From an uncultured Dorea sp. (GTDB taxonomy: Bacteria > Bacillota > Clostridia > Lachnospirales > Lachnospiraceae): DNA of 64,000 nucleotides. The notes below the pieces were generated by a model. It saw only the letters and a list, made by a program, of their open reading frames with translations, ran no database searches and was not told where the DNA came from. Position 1 is the first letter of the stretch; each line of letters begins with the position of its first letter. The DNA lies in contig CAJTVU010000002.1 in the NCBI GenBank assembly GCA_910580235.1, forward strand, positions 1 through 64,000, in the 5' to 3' direction. A program made the translations under genes and the position numbers. Shown here in pieces: positions 40,193 through 48,995 of this stretch.

Positions 40193-41437
40193 ATGAAAAT
40201 TGTCGCACTTATCGCAGAATACAACCCATTCCACAATGGACATCTGTACCATATGGAGAAAGCAAAGGAGGCGTCCGGCGCAGACGCAGTACTTGTCGTC
40301 ATGAGCGGGGACTATGTCCAAAGAGGCGCGCCCGCTCTTATGCCGAAGCATCTTCGAGCGCAGATGGCGCTGGAGTCCGGCGCGGACGTCGTGCTGGAGC
40401 TACCCGTCTGCTATGCCGCCGGGAGCGCAGAGTATTTTGCTGCCGGAGCCGTTGCTTTGCTGGATTCCCTGCACTGCATAGACGCGATCTGTTTCGGAAG
40501 CGAATGCGGAGATCTGCGGACGCTGTCTCCCATTGCCCGCATCCTCGCCGACGAGCCGCACCAGTACAAGTCTGCCCTGAAAGCGTACGTGCGGGAAGGA
40601 CATTCATTCCCAAAGGCAAGGCAGATGGCGCTGGAGGCGTACGCTTCCGGCAGCTGTGACAATAAGATCTTGTCCTGCCCCAACAATATCCTTGGGATCG
40701 AGTACTTAAAAGCGCTGTACAGCTCTGGAAGCAAAATAGAGCCTTACATGATCCAGCGTGTCGGCTCCGGGTATCACGAAGATATCTTATCCGAAGGGTA
40801 CGCCTCCGCCTCTGGGATCCGCAATATCCTTTCCTCCCACAAGGACGGCGCCTCCAATTCGTTCCAACAGCTGCAGGGCTACGTACCAGCCCCTTCCCTT
40901 CGGATCTTATCCGAGGCTTTCCATACGCGCTATCCGGTCTTTGCCGACGATTTCTCCCTGCTTCTGAAATACAGGCTTTTATCAGAGACGGCCGCCTCTC
41001 TGGCCCGGTATATGGACGTCACGGAAAGCATCGCCAACCGGATTATCAAGAATCGGAACTACTTCCTCTCCTTCACACAATTCTGCGATCTTCTCAAGAC
41101 AAAAGAGATTGCTCATACAAGGGTCAGCCGCTGCCTTCTCCATATCCTGCTCGGCATCACCGCCGCAGATATCGAAGCGTACAAAAAAAGCGGGCTCTGC
41201 CAATATGCCCGCGTGCTTGGGTTTCGAAAAGATAAAGCTAATATCCTGTCCTGCCTGAAAAAGAGCTCGGCCGTCCCTGTCCTGACAAAGCTGGCGCGGC
41301 CAGAGGCTCTGTCCCGCACCGGCCAGGCGATGCTTAAGACAGAGATTGCCGCGTCAGATTTGTATGAGAGCGTTATTACAGACAAATACAAAACGCCGTT
41401 CATCCGCGAATATGTACAGCAGATCGTGCGGCCGTAG
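40193..41437 (+). CDS. tmcAL: tRNA(Met) cytidine acetate ligase (YlbM family)
   Basis: A 414-residue protein with an N-terminal nucleotidyltransferase domain: IVALIAEYNPFHNGHLYHME holds the HxGH motif, and VLVVMSGDYVQRGAPAL follows. TmcAL activates acetate with ATP to make N4-acetylcytidine at the wobble base of elongator tRNA-Met. The start at 40193 has AAGGAGA before it; an upstream in-frame extension would run into mgtE. It is alone on the plus strand between two minus-strand operons, which fits a single-gene unit. Confidence 0.88.
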   Translation: MKIVALIAEYNPFHNGHLYHMEKAKEASGADAVLVVMSGDYVQRGAPALMPKHLRAQMALESGADVVLELPVCYAAGSAEYFAAGAVALLDSLHCIDAICFGSECGDLRTLSPIARILADEPHQYKSALKAYVREGHSFPKARQMALEAYASGSCDNKILSCPNNILGIEYLKALYSSGSKIEPYMIQRVGSGYHEDILSEGYASASGIRNILSSHKDGASNSFQQLQGYVPAPSLRILSEAFHTRYPVFADDFSLLLKYRLLSETAASLARYMDVTESIANRIIKNRNYFLSFTQFCDLLKTKEIAHTRVSRCLLHILLGITAADIEAYKKSGLCQYARVLGFRKDKANILSCLKKSSAVPVLTKLARPEALSRTGQAMLKTEIAASDLYESVITDKYKTPFIREYVQQIVRP

Positions 41438-41451
41438 ATCCCCGGCGCCTT

Positions 41452-41718
41452 CTAGTGGCGCGGGCTCTTCGACACGATCTCCATCGCCTGCATGATCGCT
41501 GTCGTCAGATCCGCTGTGTTCTGCCTGCCATAGCTGTTCAGCCGGGTCATGATCTCGCCGGTAGTCGTCACTACATACTTCGCCGGAAACTTATTAAGGA
41601 CGATCGCCTTAATGTCCATGCGGCACACTTCACACTGGCAGCAGCCTGACTGAGGGAGCAGCTCGTCCATCCGCTGCTCTACAATGTCTTCCATAATGTT
41701 CTTAAGCACTTTTTCCAT
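41452..41718 (-). CDS. Late competence protein ComFB family
   Basis: An 88-residue protein. NIMEDIVEQRMDELLPQSGC is a helical start; CQCEVCRMDIKAIVLNKFPA gives the conserved Cys pair and the Asp-Ile-x-Ala-x-Ala-Leu-like motif of ComFB. The family occurs in the comF operon of Bacillus and in cyanobacteria, where members bind cyclic di-nucleotides. No com gene is near. It is convergent with tmcAL and stands alone. Confidence 0.8.
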   Translation of the reverse strand: MEKVLKNIMEDIVEQRMDELLPQSGCCQCEVCRMDIKAIVLNKFPAKYVVTTTGEIMTRLNSYGRQNTADLTTAIMQAMEIVSKSPRH

Positions 41719-41776
41719 AAGATATGCCTCCTTCTTGCTTTATTCCCATTTCTATACTATATTTCAGACAGATCTT

Positions 41777-42637
41777 CTAATATTCCGCCCTCTTCACGCA
41801 TGCGACTGCGATAGCGCCCGGCCCGATATGGCAGCTGACGCTCAAGGACAGCCTGGCCATATATATGTCTTCAAACTGTGGGAACTTTTCTCTAAGCTCC
41901 TGCTTCCACTTTTCCGCCTCCTCGTCCGAACAGGTATAGGCCGCCTGCAGGATCATCTCCTTTCCGGCGAACCGCTCTGTAATGTCCTTTTCTATTGCTG
42001 TGATCATCGTCTTCCTGGCGGCTTTAAACCCGCGGACTTTTGCAAAAGCATCCAGCTTGTCCCCCTGGATCTGGAGCACCGGCTTAATGTTGAGCACCGC
42101 GCCGAGAGCTGCGCCGGCAGCTGTCACGCGCCCGCCTTTTTTCAAGTATTTCAGCGTGTCTACTGTGATGTAGATGCTGGCCTCGAGCTTCTCCCTGAGC
42201 AGCACTTCTTCAATCTCTCCTGCATCCATCCCTTTATCCGCCATCTCGATCGCCTCTAAGACAGACTGTCTCTGGGTGATAGAGATCCTCTGATTGTCGA
42301 CCACATGTACCTTCCCATCGTAGTCCTGAGCGAGAGCCATGGCTGTCTCGCACGAGCTGCTAAGGCCGCTGGACATAGGGATATAGACGATCTCTTCAAA
42401 ATCCTCCAACAATTCATCCCACAATTCCGTCACGCTCGCAGGAGAAGGCTGCGATGTGGATATATCCGCATCTTCCGCCAGCTTCTGATAGAACTCTTCC
42501 TGCGTGAGCGTGATGTCTTCAAAATACAGCTCGCCGTTGATATAGAACGGCATAGGCAATACCCGGATCCCCATCTCTTTTGCCTGTGCCTGCGTGATCC
42601 CGCTGTTACTGTCTGTTACGACCGCCACTTTCTTCAT
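41777..42637 (-). CDS. DegV-family fatty acid-binding protein
   Basis: A 286-residue two-domain protein. VAVVTDSNSGITQAQAKEMG and TSQPSPASVTELWDELLED are the first-domain motifs, and GAVLNIKPVLQIQGDKLDAF lies in the second. DegV/FakB proteins present fatty acids to the FakA kinase for phospholipid synthesis. No fakA gene is next to it. It follows the metallo-hydrolase gene by 14 bases and seems to be the last gene of the polA operon. Confidence 0.92.
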   Translation of the reverse strand: MKKVAVVTDSNSGITQAQAKEMGIRVLPMPFYINGELYFEDITLTQEEFYQKLAEDADISTSQPSPASVTELWDELLEDFEEIVYIPMSSGLSSSCETAMALAQDYDGKVHVVDNQRISITQRQSVLEAIEMADKGMDAGEIEEVLLREKLEASIYITVDTLKYLKKGGRVTAAGAALGAVLNIKPVLQIQGDKLDAFAKVRGFKAARKTMITAIEKDITERFAGKEMILQAAYTCSDEEAEKWKQELREKFPQFEDIYMARLSLSVSCHIGPGAIAVACVKRAEY

Positions 42638-42651
42638 AATCCCTGTCCTCT

Positions 42652-43449
42652 CTATAATGTGATAATGTCTGAGACTGCGTCTCTTTCTGCCACCATGATC
42701 GGTATGTCCTCTCCTCTGTAAGGATTATCCCCCATGGTTATCTCCAGCTTTACCGTCTCATATGCCAGCTCTGCATAATTATTCTCTTTGCTTAAATGCC
42801 CTAATATGACATACTTAAGCCCGTCATGTAGTATATCACAAAGAAGCCTTCCTGACAATTCATTTGACAAATGCCCCTTTTCTCCCATGACACGCTGTTT
42901 CAGCGGATAGGGGTACGGCCCCACCTCCAGCATGTGGATGTCGTGGTTCGCCTCCAGCACGATCCCGTCAAGGCCTGTAAGACAGTCTACGATATAGCTG
43001 TCGTACACTCCCAGATCTGTGGCCACCGCCACTTTCTTCGCCCCGTTCTCTATCCGGAACCCGGACGGCTGCCTTGCATCATGTGAAATTGTAAAAGGGC
43101 GTACTTCCATGCCGCCGATCTTAAGCTTCCTGTCAGGCTCCACTTCCCGGAAGAGCCCCTCCGGCATTTTCCCTAAGCTGGCAGTACATTGGATGCCTTC
43201 GATCGTCCCTCTCGTCCCATAGATTGGGATCTTATATTTGCGGCTTAACACCCCAAGGCCCTGGATATGATCGATATGCTCGTGAGTGACAAGAATACCG
43301 GACAGCTCCTCGCCTTTTATCCCAAGGCCTGTAAGCCCCTCTTCCACTCGCTTCTTGCTGATCCCTGCGTCGATCAGAAGATGTGTGCCGTCATCGCCCA
43401 CATAGATACAATTGCCGCTGCTCCCGCTGGCAATGCTGCATAATCTCAT
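42652..43449 (-). CDS. MBL-fold metallo-hydrolase (WalJ/YycJ type)
   Basis: A 265-residue metallo-beta-lactamase-fold protein. ILVTHEHIDHIQGLGVLSRK holds the HxHxDH zinc motif, and VATDLGVYDSYIVDCLTGLD and EANHDIHML are typical of the YycJ/WalJ group. YycJ is thought to be a DNA exonuclease tied to mismatch repair and cell-wall control in Bacillus. Here it lies between coaE and degV, downstream of polA, which suits a DNA-repair link. Confidence 0.85.
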   Translation of the reverse strand: MRLCSIASGSSGNCIYVGDDGTHLLIDAGISKKRVEEGLTGLGIKGEELSGILVTHEHIDHIQGLGVLSRKYKIPIYGTRGTIEGIQCTASLGKMPEGLFREVEPDRKLKIGGMEVRPFTISHDARQPSGFRIENGAKKVAVATDLGVYDSYIVDCLTGLDGIVLEANHDIHMLEVGPYPYPLKQRVMGEKGHLSNELSGRLLCDILHDGLKYVILGHLSKENNYAELAYETVKLEITMGDNPYRGEDIPIMVAERDAVSDIITL

Positions 43450-43467
43450 ATGTATGAAAATCCTTTC

Positions 43468-44058
43468 TTATAAGTCCTTTACGATCTCATCGAGCTGAGC
43501 CATCGTCTCTGCAAATACACCGTTGTTGTCGATGACCCGGTCGCAGTTCTTAAGGAACTGCTCTTTAGGCAGCTGGGCTGCGGCGATCTTCTCGATCTTC
43601 TCACTGTCATAGCCTCTGGAGTAATGAAGCCGGTTCCTCCGCGCGTGATCTTCCACGTAAATGTACCAGATCTCATCGCACATATCTACATAATGAGCCT
43701 CGATCAGGATCGCAGACTCGATGAGGAAGAGGTTCGTATCTTTTCGCTTCTCATGAAGGACAAGGCGGTCGACCTCCGTCTTCACCGCCGGGTGGACGAT
43801 CCGGTTCAGCGCCTCCCGCTTCACAGGATCGGAAAATACGATGCCGGCCAGCCTCTCCCGATCCAGCTCCCCTTTCTCATCGAGAATGCTCTTTTCAAAA
43901 TATCCCACGATAGCGTCATAACAGACGCCGCCTTTCTTCTGCAGCTTCTTCGCGATCTGGTCGGTCTGACAGACCGTCGCTCCGTATCGGCTGCTCAAGT
44001 ACTCCAGAACTTCCGTCTTCCCTGCCCCTACGCCTCCGGTAATCCCTATAATCTTCAT
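43468..44058 (-). CDS. coaE: Dephospho-CoA kinase
   Basis: A 196-residue P-loop kinase for the last step of coenzyme A synthesis. IIGITGGVGAGKTEVLEYLS is the Walker A, and VCQTDQIAKKLQKKGG holds the substrate Asp. HPAVKTEVDRL and YVEDHARRNRLHYSRGYDS give the lid and adenine-binding part. It follows polA by 12 bases, a common order in Firmicutes. Confidence 0.95.
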   Translation of the reverse strand: MKIIGITGGVGAGKTEVLEYLSSRYGATVCQTDQIAKKLQKKGGVCYDAIVGYFEKSILDEKGELDRERLAGIVFSDPVKREALNRIVHPAVKTEVDRLVLHEKRKDTNLFLIESAILIEAHYVDMCDEIWYIYVEDHARRNRLHYSRGYDSEKIEKIAAAQLPKEQFLKNCDRVIDNNGVFAETMAQLDEIVKDL

Positions 44059-44070
44059 ATCTTTACACCT

Positions 44071-46686
44071 CTACTTTGCTTCGTACCAATTCTCGCCTGT
44101 ATGCATGTCTATCTCAAGCGGCACATCCAGAGACGCTGCGTTCTCCATCTCCTCTTTCAAGATCTCTTTTACCTGCTCAAGCTCAGGCTTGTAAGCCTCG
44201 ATCAGAAGCTCGTCGTGCACCTGCAGCACAAGCCTTGACCTCATCCCCTGCTTTTTCAGCCGCTGGTCCACGCCTGTCATAGCGATCTTGATAATATCAG
44301 CCGCCGTTCCCTGGATCGGCGCGTTCATAGCCACCCGCTCCCCAAAAGAGCGCTGCATGAAATTGCTGGAAGAGAGCTCCGGGACCGGCCTCCTGCGCCC
44401 GAATAAAGTCACTACATATCCCATCTCCTTTGCATGTCTTACTGTATCGTCAAGAAAGACTTTAATGCCAGGATAAGTCTTAAAATAGTCTTCGATATAT
44501 TTCGCAGCCTCCTTCCTTCCAATGCTCAGATCCTCCGACAGCCCAAACGAGCTGATCCCATACACGATCCCGAAATTCACCGCCTTGGCGTTCCTCCTCT
44601 GGAGATCCGTAACTTCATCGAAAGGGACATGGAATACTTGCGACGCTGTAATCCTGTGGATGTCCTTCTGGTTCCTGTACGCGTCGATCAGCTGCTGATC
44701 GCCGGAACAATGGGCCAGGATCCGAAGCTCTATCTGAGAGTAGTCCGCATCCAGGAAGATATATCCTTCCTCCGGCACGAATACTTTCCGTATCAGCCGT
44801 CCCAGCTCCATACGCACCGGGATGTTCTGCAAGTTCGGCTCTGTACTGCTGATCCTTCCCGTAGCCGTGATCGTCTGGTTGAACTTCCCATGGATCCTGC
44901 CGTCGACGCCGATGTAAGATACAAGCCCGTCGGCATAAGTCGATTTCAGCTTTGTATATTGCCTATATTCCAGTATCTTATTAATAAATGGATAGTCAGG
45001 CGCAAGCTTCTCCAGGACGCTGGCCGCCGTAGAATACCCTGTCTTCGTCTTCTTCCCTCCCGGGATCTTGAGCGTCTCAAAAAGAATGATCCCCAGCTGC
45101 TTGGGAGAGTTTATGTTAAATTCTTCTCCCGCCTGTGCATAGATCTCCCTCTCCAGCTCCTCGATCTTCGCACCGAGCTGGGCGCTGTATATATTTAAAG
45201 CCTCTCCTTCCGCCCGGATCCCGTTCTTCTCCATATCATACAGAGTGAACACAAGAGGCATCTCAATATCTGTAAAGAGCTTATCCATATGCATCTCTCT
45301 CAGCTTCGAAAGCATAATGCCGGATGCCTCCCAGGCTGTGTAAGCCTCATAGCAGACTTTGACGTACTCTTCAGATTTCTCTTCTATGATCAGCTCCAAC
45401 TGCTCTCTCGCCACATCTTCATAAGAATAATCATTCTTAAGAGGATTCAAAAGGTATGCCGCCACCGTCACGTCAAAGCAATTGTCCTGCCTCTTGATCT
45501 CAATCTCATCCATAGCCGCCTTCACGTCGAACATAGCGAACCGCTCAGCCTTTCCTGCCGCCTGCGACAGCCTCTCAAGAAGCCACCCGGCTTCTATCTC
45601 CTGCCCCGCATATATGCAATAGATGTCCGACTTCCCAAAGCATATCCCTATGCCCCCGACGCCCGCTTCATGGGCGAAGAGCGGAAGGACATTCTCAGTG
45701 TCCTTAAAAATGCACGCCCCTATGGCCGAAGCCCCTTCTGCCTTTGCAAAGGCCTCTTCTGCCTCCTTCCTTGCCAGTATCTTTCGGAACCCGTCCTCCA
45801 CTTTATTGGAAGGCCCCGTCACATCGAACTTTGAAAGAAGGTTCTTAAACTGTAATCGCTGGAACAAAGCATACGCTTCTTCTGTAAAGATGTCGCCAAG
45901 CTTCGCCCCGGACAGTTCGTAGGCAAAGTCCGCGTCCACATCAATGGTCGCCAGCTCCTTGCTCAGGACCGCCATATCCCAGTGCTCAACAAGAGCTTTA
46001 GAAGCCCGTGGAGGCTTGATCTCTTCCGCATGTTCCCGGGCGTTCTCAATGGAGTGGTACTCTGTAATGATCTTCGTCGCCGTCTTCTCTCCCACGCCCG
46101 GAACGCCGGGGATATTATCCGAGGCGTCCCCCATAAGGGCTTTCAGGTCGATGAACTCCTCCGGCGTCACCTGGTAGCGCGCAAGCACGTCGTCCTCATA
46201 ATAGTCCTCCACTTCCGTGCGTCCCTGCTTCGTCTTTGGGATGCGGATCTTCACTTTCTTTGTGGCCAGCTGCAAGAGGTCTCTATCGCCCGAGATGACC
46301 GACACTTCCATCCCCGCATCCTCACAGCGCCTGGAGATCGTCCCAAGAAGGTCGTCCGCCTCCAGCCCCGCGCATTCAACGATCTTAATCCCCATAGCAG
46401 CGAGCGCTTCCTTAATGACAGGTACTTGCTGCCTTAGCTCCTCCGCCATCGGCTTCCTCGTCCCTTTATAATCTGCATACATCTCATGGCGGAACGTCGG
46501 CGCATGCACGTCGAACGCCACCGTCAGATACTCCGGCTTCTCCTCTTCTAATATCTTGAATAGGATCGTAAGAAAGCCATAGACGGCATTCGTATGCAGG
46601 CCTTCTGCGTTGGTAAGGTCAGGAAGCCCGTAGAATGCCCGGTTCAAAATACTATGCCCGTCTATCAGTACAATCTTTTCGCTCAT
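44071..46686 (-). CDS. polA: DNA polymerase I
   Basis: An 871-residue repair polymerase. Residues 1-290 are a full 5'-3' flap nuclease (VLIDGHSILNRAFYGLP, GLEADDLLGTISRRCEDAGM, ALMGDASDNIPGVPGVGEKT). The middle domain (about 310-470) has lost the Asp-x-Glu of the proofreading site, as in many Firmicutes. The polymerase domain has FLDADYSQIELRILAHCSGD, the O-helix RRNAKAVNFGIVYGISSFGL and QVHDELLIEAY. It is the first gene of the polA-coaE-walJ-degV group. Confidence 0.97.
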   Translation of the reverse strand: MSEKIVLIDGHSILNRAFYGLPDLTNAEGLHTNAVYGFLTILFKILEEEKPEYLTVAFDVHAPTFRHEMYADYKGTRKPMAEELRQQVPVIKEALAAMGIKIVECAGLEADDLLGTISRRCEDAGMEVSVISGDRDLLQLATKKVKIRIPKTKQGRTEVEDYYEDDVLARYQVTPEEFIDLKALMGDASDNIPGVPGVGEKTATKIITEYHSIENAREHAEEIKPPRASKALVEHWDMAVLSKELATIDVDADFAYELSGAKLGDIFTEEAYALFQRLQFKNLLSKFDVTGPSNKVEDGFRKILARKEAEEAFAKAEGASAIGACIFKDTENVLPLFAHEAGVGGIGICFGKSDIYCIYAGQEIEAGWLLERLSQAAGKAERFAMFDVKAAMDEIEIKRQDNCFDVTVAAYLLNPLKNDYSYEDVAREQLELIIEEKSEEYVKVCYEAYTAWEASGIMLSKLREMHMDKLFTDIEMPLVFTLYDMEKNGIRAEGEALNIYSAQLGAKIEELEREIYAQAGEEFNINSPKQLGIILFETLKIPGGKKTKTGYSTAASVLEKLAPDYPFINKILEYRQYTKLKSTYADGLVSYIGVDGRIHGKFNQTITATGRISSTEPNLQNIPVRMELGRLIRKVFVPEEGYIFLDADYSQIELRILAHCSGDQQLIDAYRNQKDIHRITASQVFHVPFDEVTDLQRRNAKAVNFGIVYGISSFGLSEDLSIGRKEAAKYIEDYFKTYPGIKVFLDDTVRHAKEMGYVVTLFGRRRPVPELSSSNFMQRSFGERVAMNAPIQGTAADIIKIAMTGVDQRLKKQGMRSRLVLQVHDELLIEAYKPELEQVKEILKEEMENAASLDVPLEIDMHTGENWYEAK

Positions 46687-46720
46687 ATGAACTCTCCGTA
46701 TAAGAACAAATTATCTTATT

Positions 46721-46749
46721 ATTATACACGCTTTCCATTCTTTTTAAAA
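46721..46749 (-). promoter_or_regulatory. Promoter of polA
   Basis: On the minus strand a good TATAAT (46721-46726) stands about 30 bases before the ATG; the -35 at 17 bp (TTTTAA) is weak and overlaps an ATTCTTTT/AAAAGAAT palindrome. Confidence 0.5.
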
Positions 46750-46780
46750 GAATGAATCTTTAAATTTCATAAATTTGAGA

Positions 46781-46809
46781 TTGTGTTTTGTTAAGAAAAA
46801 ACGTATTAT
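46781..46809 (+). promoter_or_regulatory. Promoter of the mazEF-like operon
   Basis: TTGTGT (46781-46786), 17 bp, TATTAT (46804-46809), about 40 bases before the antitoxin start. Confidence 0.6.
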
Positions 46810-46849
46810 ATGTATATACAGTTAATACAGTGAATAGGAGGTACACAAA

Positions 46850-47092
46850 ATGGAACAGGTTGCAGTGAAAGCTTGGGGAAATAGCCAGGGGATCCGTATT
46901 CCGAAAGCCATTTTAGAAAAGCTCAATATTAAAGTTTCTGATACTCTACAGATAGAAATAAAGGATGACACCATTGTTTTGAAAAAAACTTTTAAGCACA
47001 AAAGCTTTGAGGAACGGGTCGCGGAATATAACGGAGAAATATCCGTATGTGCATACGATTGGGGAGAGCCTGTCGGAAAGGAAATGCTATGA
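46850..47092 (+). CDS. MazE/AbrB-type antitoxin
   Basis: An 80-residue protein. VAVKAWGNSQGIRIPKAILE followed by KLNIKVSDTLQIEIKDDTIV is a swapped-hairpin AbrB DNA-binding domain of the MazE class. The acidic tail (AEYNGEISVCAYDWGEPVGK) would bind and mask the toxin. AGGAGG lies 8-9 bases before the ATG. Its stop overlaps the toxin start in ATGA, so the pair is translationally coupled. It probably represses its own promoter. Confidence 0.88.
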   Translation: MEQVAVKAWGNSQGIRIPKAILEKLNIKVSDTLQIEIKDDTIVLKKTFKHKSFEERVAEYNGEISVCAYDWGEPVGKEML

Positions 47093-47397
47093 TGGATTTT
47101 TGCCAGGGGGATATTATAAGAATTACAGGATTTAAAAACAAGTTTATTATTGTCAGCAAAAATACTTTTATCAGAGCTACTCATGTATTCCATGTCTGCC
47201 CGGTGATAGAAGATTATCCTGCCGGGCCTGTCCATATTTGTGTAGAAGGGAAGGAAAGAGAAAAAGGAACTGTAATCTGCGAGCAGGTAAAGCTGATAGA
47301 TCCTTCTGCAAGAGGATGCAGCCGAATTGACCGTGTCCCCTATGATATGATTATGGATGTGTCTGATGCTTTACAGGGAATATTTGAGTATGACTGA
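47089..47397 (+). CDS. MazF/PemK-family endoribonuclease toxin
   Basis: A 102-residue toxin starting MMDFCQGDIIRITGFKNKFI at the ATGA overlap with the antitoxin. It has the PemK-like fold pattern: strand, VSKNTFIRATHVFHVCPVIE, then GTVICEQVKLIDPSARGCSR, where an active-site Arg of MazF would sit near the start and the Thr/Ser of strand 3 in TVICEQVKLID. MazF cuts mRNA at short specific sites. The upstream in-frame extension to 47047 lies inside the antitoxin and is not used. Confidence 0.82.
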   Translation: MMDFCQGDIIRITGFKNKFIIVSKNTFIRATHVFHVCPVIEDYPAGPVHICVEGKEREKGTVICEQVKLIDPSARGCSRIDRVPYDMIMDVSDALQGIFEYD

Positions 47398-47459
47398 TAA
47401 GGATATGATTTGGCCGTGTCGTATTGAAAACATATCCATCTTATCCACATTACACTATA

Positions 47460-47565
47460 CCTTTTTTCACCATAGCGCCAAGAACAGCCTCAACACGGGC
47501 TTTCTTTGTAATCTTTTTTTCCGTGGACAACAGCGAAACGCTTATCAAGTTCTTTATAACACATA
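47460..47565 (-). pseudogene. fic gene, third fragment (C-terminal piece)
   Basis: On the minus strand the sequence just past the MITE reads MCYKELDKRFAVVHGKK, then after a one-base frameshift ITKKARVEAVLGAMVKKG. This is the tail normally found after the FIENFL segment of Fic proteins of this type; the winged-helix part between ARVEAV and LGAMV is shortened. It is the direct continuation of the fragment at 47843-48055, cut off by the MITE. Confidence 0.75.
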
Positions 47566-47842
47566 TACCCTCAGTGTACAAGGGCACACACGGTCAGTAC
47601 AGAGTAAATTTTGCGTCCTGCTTCGTTGCTTTCGCTCCGCGTACGCCCTGTACGCGTCGTTCAAGCGCCTTGCAGGCCACAAAATTTATCTCTGTATGAC
47701 TCTTTGACCTCAAACGGAGATAATTCCGCTATTTTCCAGGCAGACGATTAAGGCGTACTGGATGTACGCCGATTGAGGATAACGCAGAAAATAGCGGAAT
47801 TATCCCGTTTTGAGGCGTGTGTGCCCTTGTACACTGAGGGTA
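47566..47842. mobile_element. Double-hairpin MITE with TA target duplication
   Basis: The element CCCTCAG...CTGAGGG (47568-47840, 273 bp) has 25-bp perfect terminal inverted repeats and TA on each side. Inside are two large hairpins, 47593-47700 and 47709-47814, both tipped by GCGTAC/GTACGC stems. No protein is encoded. Removing the element and one TA restores the fic frame (SMLYMCYKELDKR), proving insertion. TA target use is that of the IS630/Tc1-mariner group, whose transposase would act in trans. Confidence 0.88.
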
Positions 47843-48055
47843 AAGCATAGATAAAAAATTTTCGATAAAAGAGAAATAACTGTTTTCACCAGATTCCCAA
47901 CTGTCCGAAGATTGACGGAGAGATTCATAATAATAGGCCTTGTAGTTATTGATCTGTTCTTCAAAGGACACATATTTTCCTGCGTCGAACCCATTTTTAT
48001 ATAAGAGCAGCAAAGAAAGCAGGCGTGACATTCTGCCATTGCCGTCTGGTAATGA
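47843..48055 (-). pseudogene. fic gene, second fragment (FIC motif onward)
   Basis: On the minus strand it reads LPDGNGRMSRLLSLLLLYKN, then GFDAGKYVSFEEQINNYKAY and FSFIENFLSML. This is the Fic/Doc core from the catalytic loop (HxFxDGNGR) on, lacking the His-Pro-Phe part at its left edge. Fic proteins transfer AMP or other groups to target proteins. It is interrupted by the MITE on one side and unrelated sequence on the other. Confidence 0.82.
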
Positions 48056-48122
48056 CTATATCGGATTCCATCATAAATATCCAAGAAAAAATATTTGATA
48101 AAAATTATGACTATCCTTTTTG

Positions 48123-48290
48123 CTAACTGTTTCTTTCATATTTACGTGATAATATAATCGATGTATATTTTTCCACTAGCCTTTGCGTTATTTCTTCACT
48201 TTTCTTAATCAATTCTGCCTGTTTCATCCCCCATTCAGCGGCAGCTTTGTTATCTTCTAATTTCTCGCTTAAAATAACTTTTTCAGTCAT
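48123..48290 (-). CDS. Small hypothetical protein, 55 residues
   Basis: A short frame with a strong AGGAGGG site 7 bases before the ATG at 48290: MTEKVILSEKLEDNKAAAEW, GMKQAELIKKSEEITQRLVE, ending SRKYERNS. It is amphipathic and helical; I know no family. It lies 11 bases past the JAB-domain gene on the same strand and is likely cotranscribed with it. Small helical partners are often found after mobile-element RadC-like genes, but no role is known. Confidence 0.6.
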   Translation of the reverse strand: MTEKVILSEKLEDNKAAAEWGMKQAELIKKSEEITQRLVEKYTSIILSRKYERNS

Positions 48291-48301
48291 ATCAATCCCT
48301 C

Positions 48302-48937
48302 CTAACGATCTTCATATACAATATTTGCCTCATGGCAAATAGAAAGAAAATGGGATACCGCTTTTTGATAATCATGTATATTACTTCCCTTATTATGCAT
48401 ACTAACCCCATTATTAAATATTTCTATCGCTTTTTTGCGGTTATAATTTTCTTTTTTTACAAGATATGAAATATTCCCTAAATTTGTAATTACCACCATC
48501 ATCTTAACTGTACCATTACTAAGAAAAAATTTTACATCTTCCAATGAAAATTTTGATAATGATGGATGGTTATGGAGTACAATAACAACACATTGAATAG
48601 ATGTGGTTATCAAATGGTATGCCACTGTATTCATACATGGATCAACAGAATGTTCATCTCCCAAAGCAACTCCCATAAACTCTTTTCCTTCAGCAAGCAA
48701 ATTCCTATAATCCAGACTGTACGTAAGCGCTACCTCATTAGAATCATTATCATTTTTAGAAATCATCAATACTTCCCGAGCTAATTCCTGTAGCATCAAA
48801 TATTCGCTTTCTGGAATCTCCCTGTATCTAATTAATGGTACTTTTTCGATAGCCATATCCGTAATCATAATTTTATTGGTGCGCTTTTTAGCCATTTCTA
48901 AATCATTAATGGGTATCTTTTCATTTTCAGATTTCAC
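48302..48937 (-). CDS. RadC-like JAB/MPN-domain protein
   Basis: A 211-residue protein. The GTG at 48937 with GGGGG 7 bases before it is the best start. The C-terminal half carries the JAMM metal motif VVIVLHNHPSLSKFSLEDVK (His-x-His-Pro...Ser...Asp), with FMGVALGDEHSVDPCMNTVA before it. RadC-like proteins of this kind are common on mobile elements, phages and plasmids; the proposed activity is metal-dependent peptidase or DNA repair accessory, unproven. The N-terminal about 60 residues are unusual. It lies in the decayed island beside the AIPR remnant. Confidence 0.75.
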   Translation of the reverse strand: MKSENEKIPINDLEMAKKRTNKIMITDMAIEKVPLIRYREIPESEYLMLQELAREVLMISKNDNDSNEVALTYSLDYRNLLAEGKEFMGVALGDEHSVDPCMNTVAYHLITTSIQCVVIVLHNHPSLSKFSLEDVKFFLSNGTVKMMVVITNLGNISYLVKKENYNRKKAIEIFNNGVSMHNKGSNIHDYQKAVSHFLSICHEANIVYEDR

Positions 48938-48995
48938 TTCTAATCCCCCTCTCTTTACATTTAGGAAAAAGATTCCACATGTACAAAAAGTAAAA

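Noticed and set aside
44434..45198. 254-codon plus-strand frame
   Set aside because: Antisense to polA; a consequence of codon bias.
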